This document shows, in pieces, positions 63,651-64,000 of a stretch of DNA of 64,000 nt. Source of the stretch: Methylobacterium platani. Lineage in GTDB: Bacteria; Pseudomonadota; Alphaproteobacteria; Rhizobiales; Beijerinckiaceae. Where the stretch lies: the NCBI RefSeq assembly GCF_001653715.1, contig NZ_LWHQ01000043.1:1-64000 (forward strand), read 5' to 3'. The notes beneath the pieces are model-generated. The model did no database searches. It had not been told where the DNA came from and saw only the letters and a list, made by a program, of their open reading frames with translations. The position numbers and the translations under genes are program-made. Every line of letters starts with the position of its first letter. Position 1 is the first letter of the stretch.

Positions 63651-64000
63651 ATGGATCTGAACTCGCCCCTGTTCGACCGCATCCGCATCCGGCCCTCCTG
63701 CGACGAGCCGAAGAAGGCCGAGGGTCCGGCCTGCGAACGGCCGGGCTGCACCCAGCCCGGGCTGCACAAGGCGCCCAAGGGGCGCAAGCAGGAGGGCCAG
63801 TACTGGCGCTTCTGCATGCAACACGTGCGCGAGTACAACGCTTCATACAACTACTTCGACGGGATGAACGACGCCGCCGTCCAGGCCTACCAGAAGGACG
63901 CGGTGATCGGGCATCGCCCGACCTGGGCGATGGGCGTCAACCCGGGCGCCAAGCCCGGGGCGAAGCCCGACGCGACCCAGCGCGACTGGGACTACGTCGA
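63651..64000 (+). CDS. J-domain protein, 5' part only
   Basis: The frame is open from ATG 63651 to the window end (about 116 residues). The start MDLNSPLFDRIRIRP, the cysteine pair in CERPGCTQPGLHKAP, and FCMQHVREYNASYNYFDGMND with GHRPTWAMGV match the N-terminal part of alphaproteobacterial DnaJ-like proteins whose J domain is C-terminal. The J domain itself is beyond the edge, so the call relies on the family N-terminus and its place next to bolA. Confidence 0.78.
   Translation, partial: MDLNSPLFDRIRIRPSCDEPKKAEGPACERPGCTQPGLHKAPKGRKQEGQYWRFCMQHVREYNASYNYFDGMNDAAVQAYQKDAVIGHRPTWAMGVNPGAKPGAKPDATQRDWDYV

Overview
The window is high-GC chromosomal DNA from an alphaproteobacterium, most likely Methylobacterium or a close relative. 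Support comes from the zinc-cysteine-free ribosomal protein L31, a fused transaldolase/glucose-6-phosphate isomerase, the argD-argF-hslO and rpmH-rnpA-yidC-engB gene orders, 6S RNA in front of 5-formyltetrahydrofolate cyclo-ligase, a DUF1465 (RcdA-type) protein, and dispersed palindromic intergenic repeats. This assignment rests on gene content and family knowledge only; no database search was run.

Layout. 1-8.9 kb: small accessory metabolism and regulation (LysE exporter, WYL regulator, VOC protein, isochorismatase-like hydrolase, GlxA-type AraC regulator, TerB, FocA/NirC-type channel, FMN-dependent alpha-hydroxy-acid dehydrogenase, inositol-1-phosphate synthase, MaoC hydratase, DUF4345). 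9-16.9 kb: DUF2147, zinc alcohol dehydrogenase, a three-gene aromatic-acid-type efflux operon (FUSC, DUF1656, HlyD), tRNA-Leu(CAA), and a MocR regulator divergent from an EamA transporter. 17-29.8 kb: extensin-like lipoprotein, Gly/His/Trp-rich secreted protein, PlsC, orphan TRAP binding protein, GGDEF/EAL protein, guaA, two alpha/beta hydrolases, RsmB-type methyltransferase, MAPEG. 30-38 kb: 6S RNA, 5-FCL, YmdB-type phosphoesterase, a MotA/ExbB plus MotB/OmpA pair, an MsbA-like ABC exporter, rpmE, DUF1465, a candidate sRNA and DUF1192. 38-48.2 kb: rpmH, rnpA, yidC, engB, DUF423, then tal-pgi, gnd, zwf and pgl, i.e. the oxidative pentose phosphate pathway with its non-oxidative link. 48.2-53 kb: remnant of a chemoreceptor, then a MarR regulator divergent from a 3-hydroxybenzoate-type flavin monooxygenase, followed by an aromatic-acid MFS permease. 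53-64 kb: dCTP deaminase, apaG, argE, LysE, PRC-barrel protein, hslO, argF, argD, RidA, GDPD, BolA and the start of a J-domain protein cut by the window edge.

No CRISPR array, transposase, integrase or prophage was seen. Most of the window is core chromosome. The more unusual signals are: a textbook trans-sRNA candidate with two hairpins, a CCUCCC single-stranded stretch and a terminator (about 37.07-37.17 kb, minus strand); a perfect 29-bp palindrome covering the promoter of the hydroxybenzoate monooxygenase; an orphan proton-channel/peptidoglycan-anchor pair with no flagellar or Tol genes; a deleted and frameshifted chemoreceptor; a MocR gene that ends inside a tRNA gene on the other strand; and at least four families of palindromic intergenic repeats, one with two near-complete copies and one half copy.
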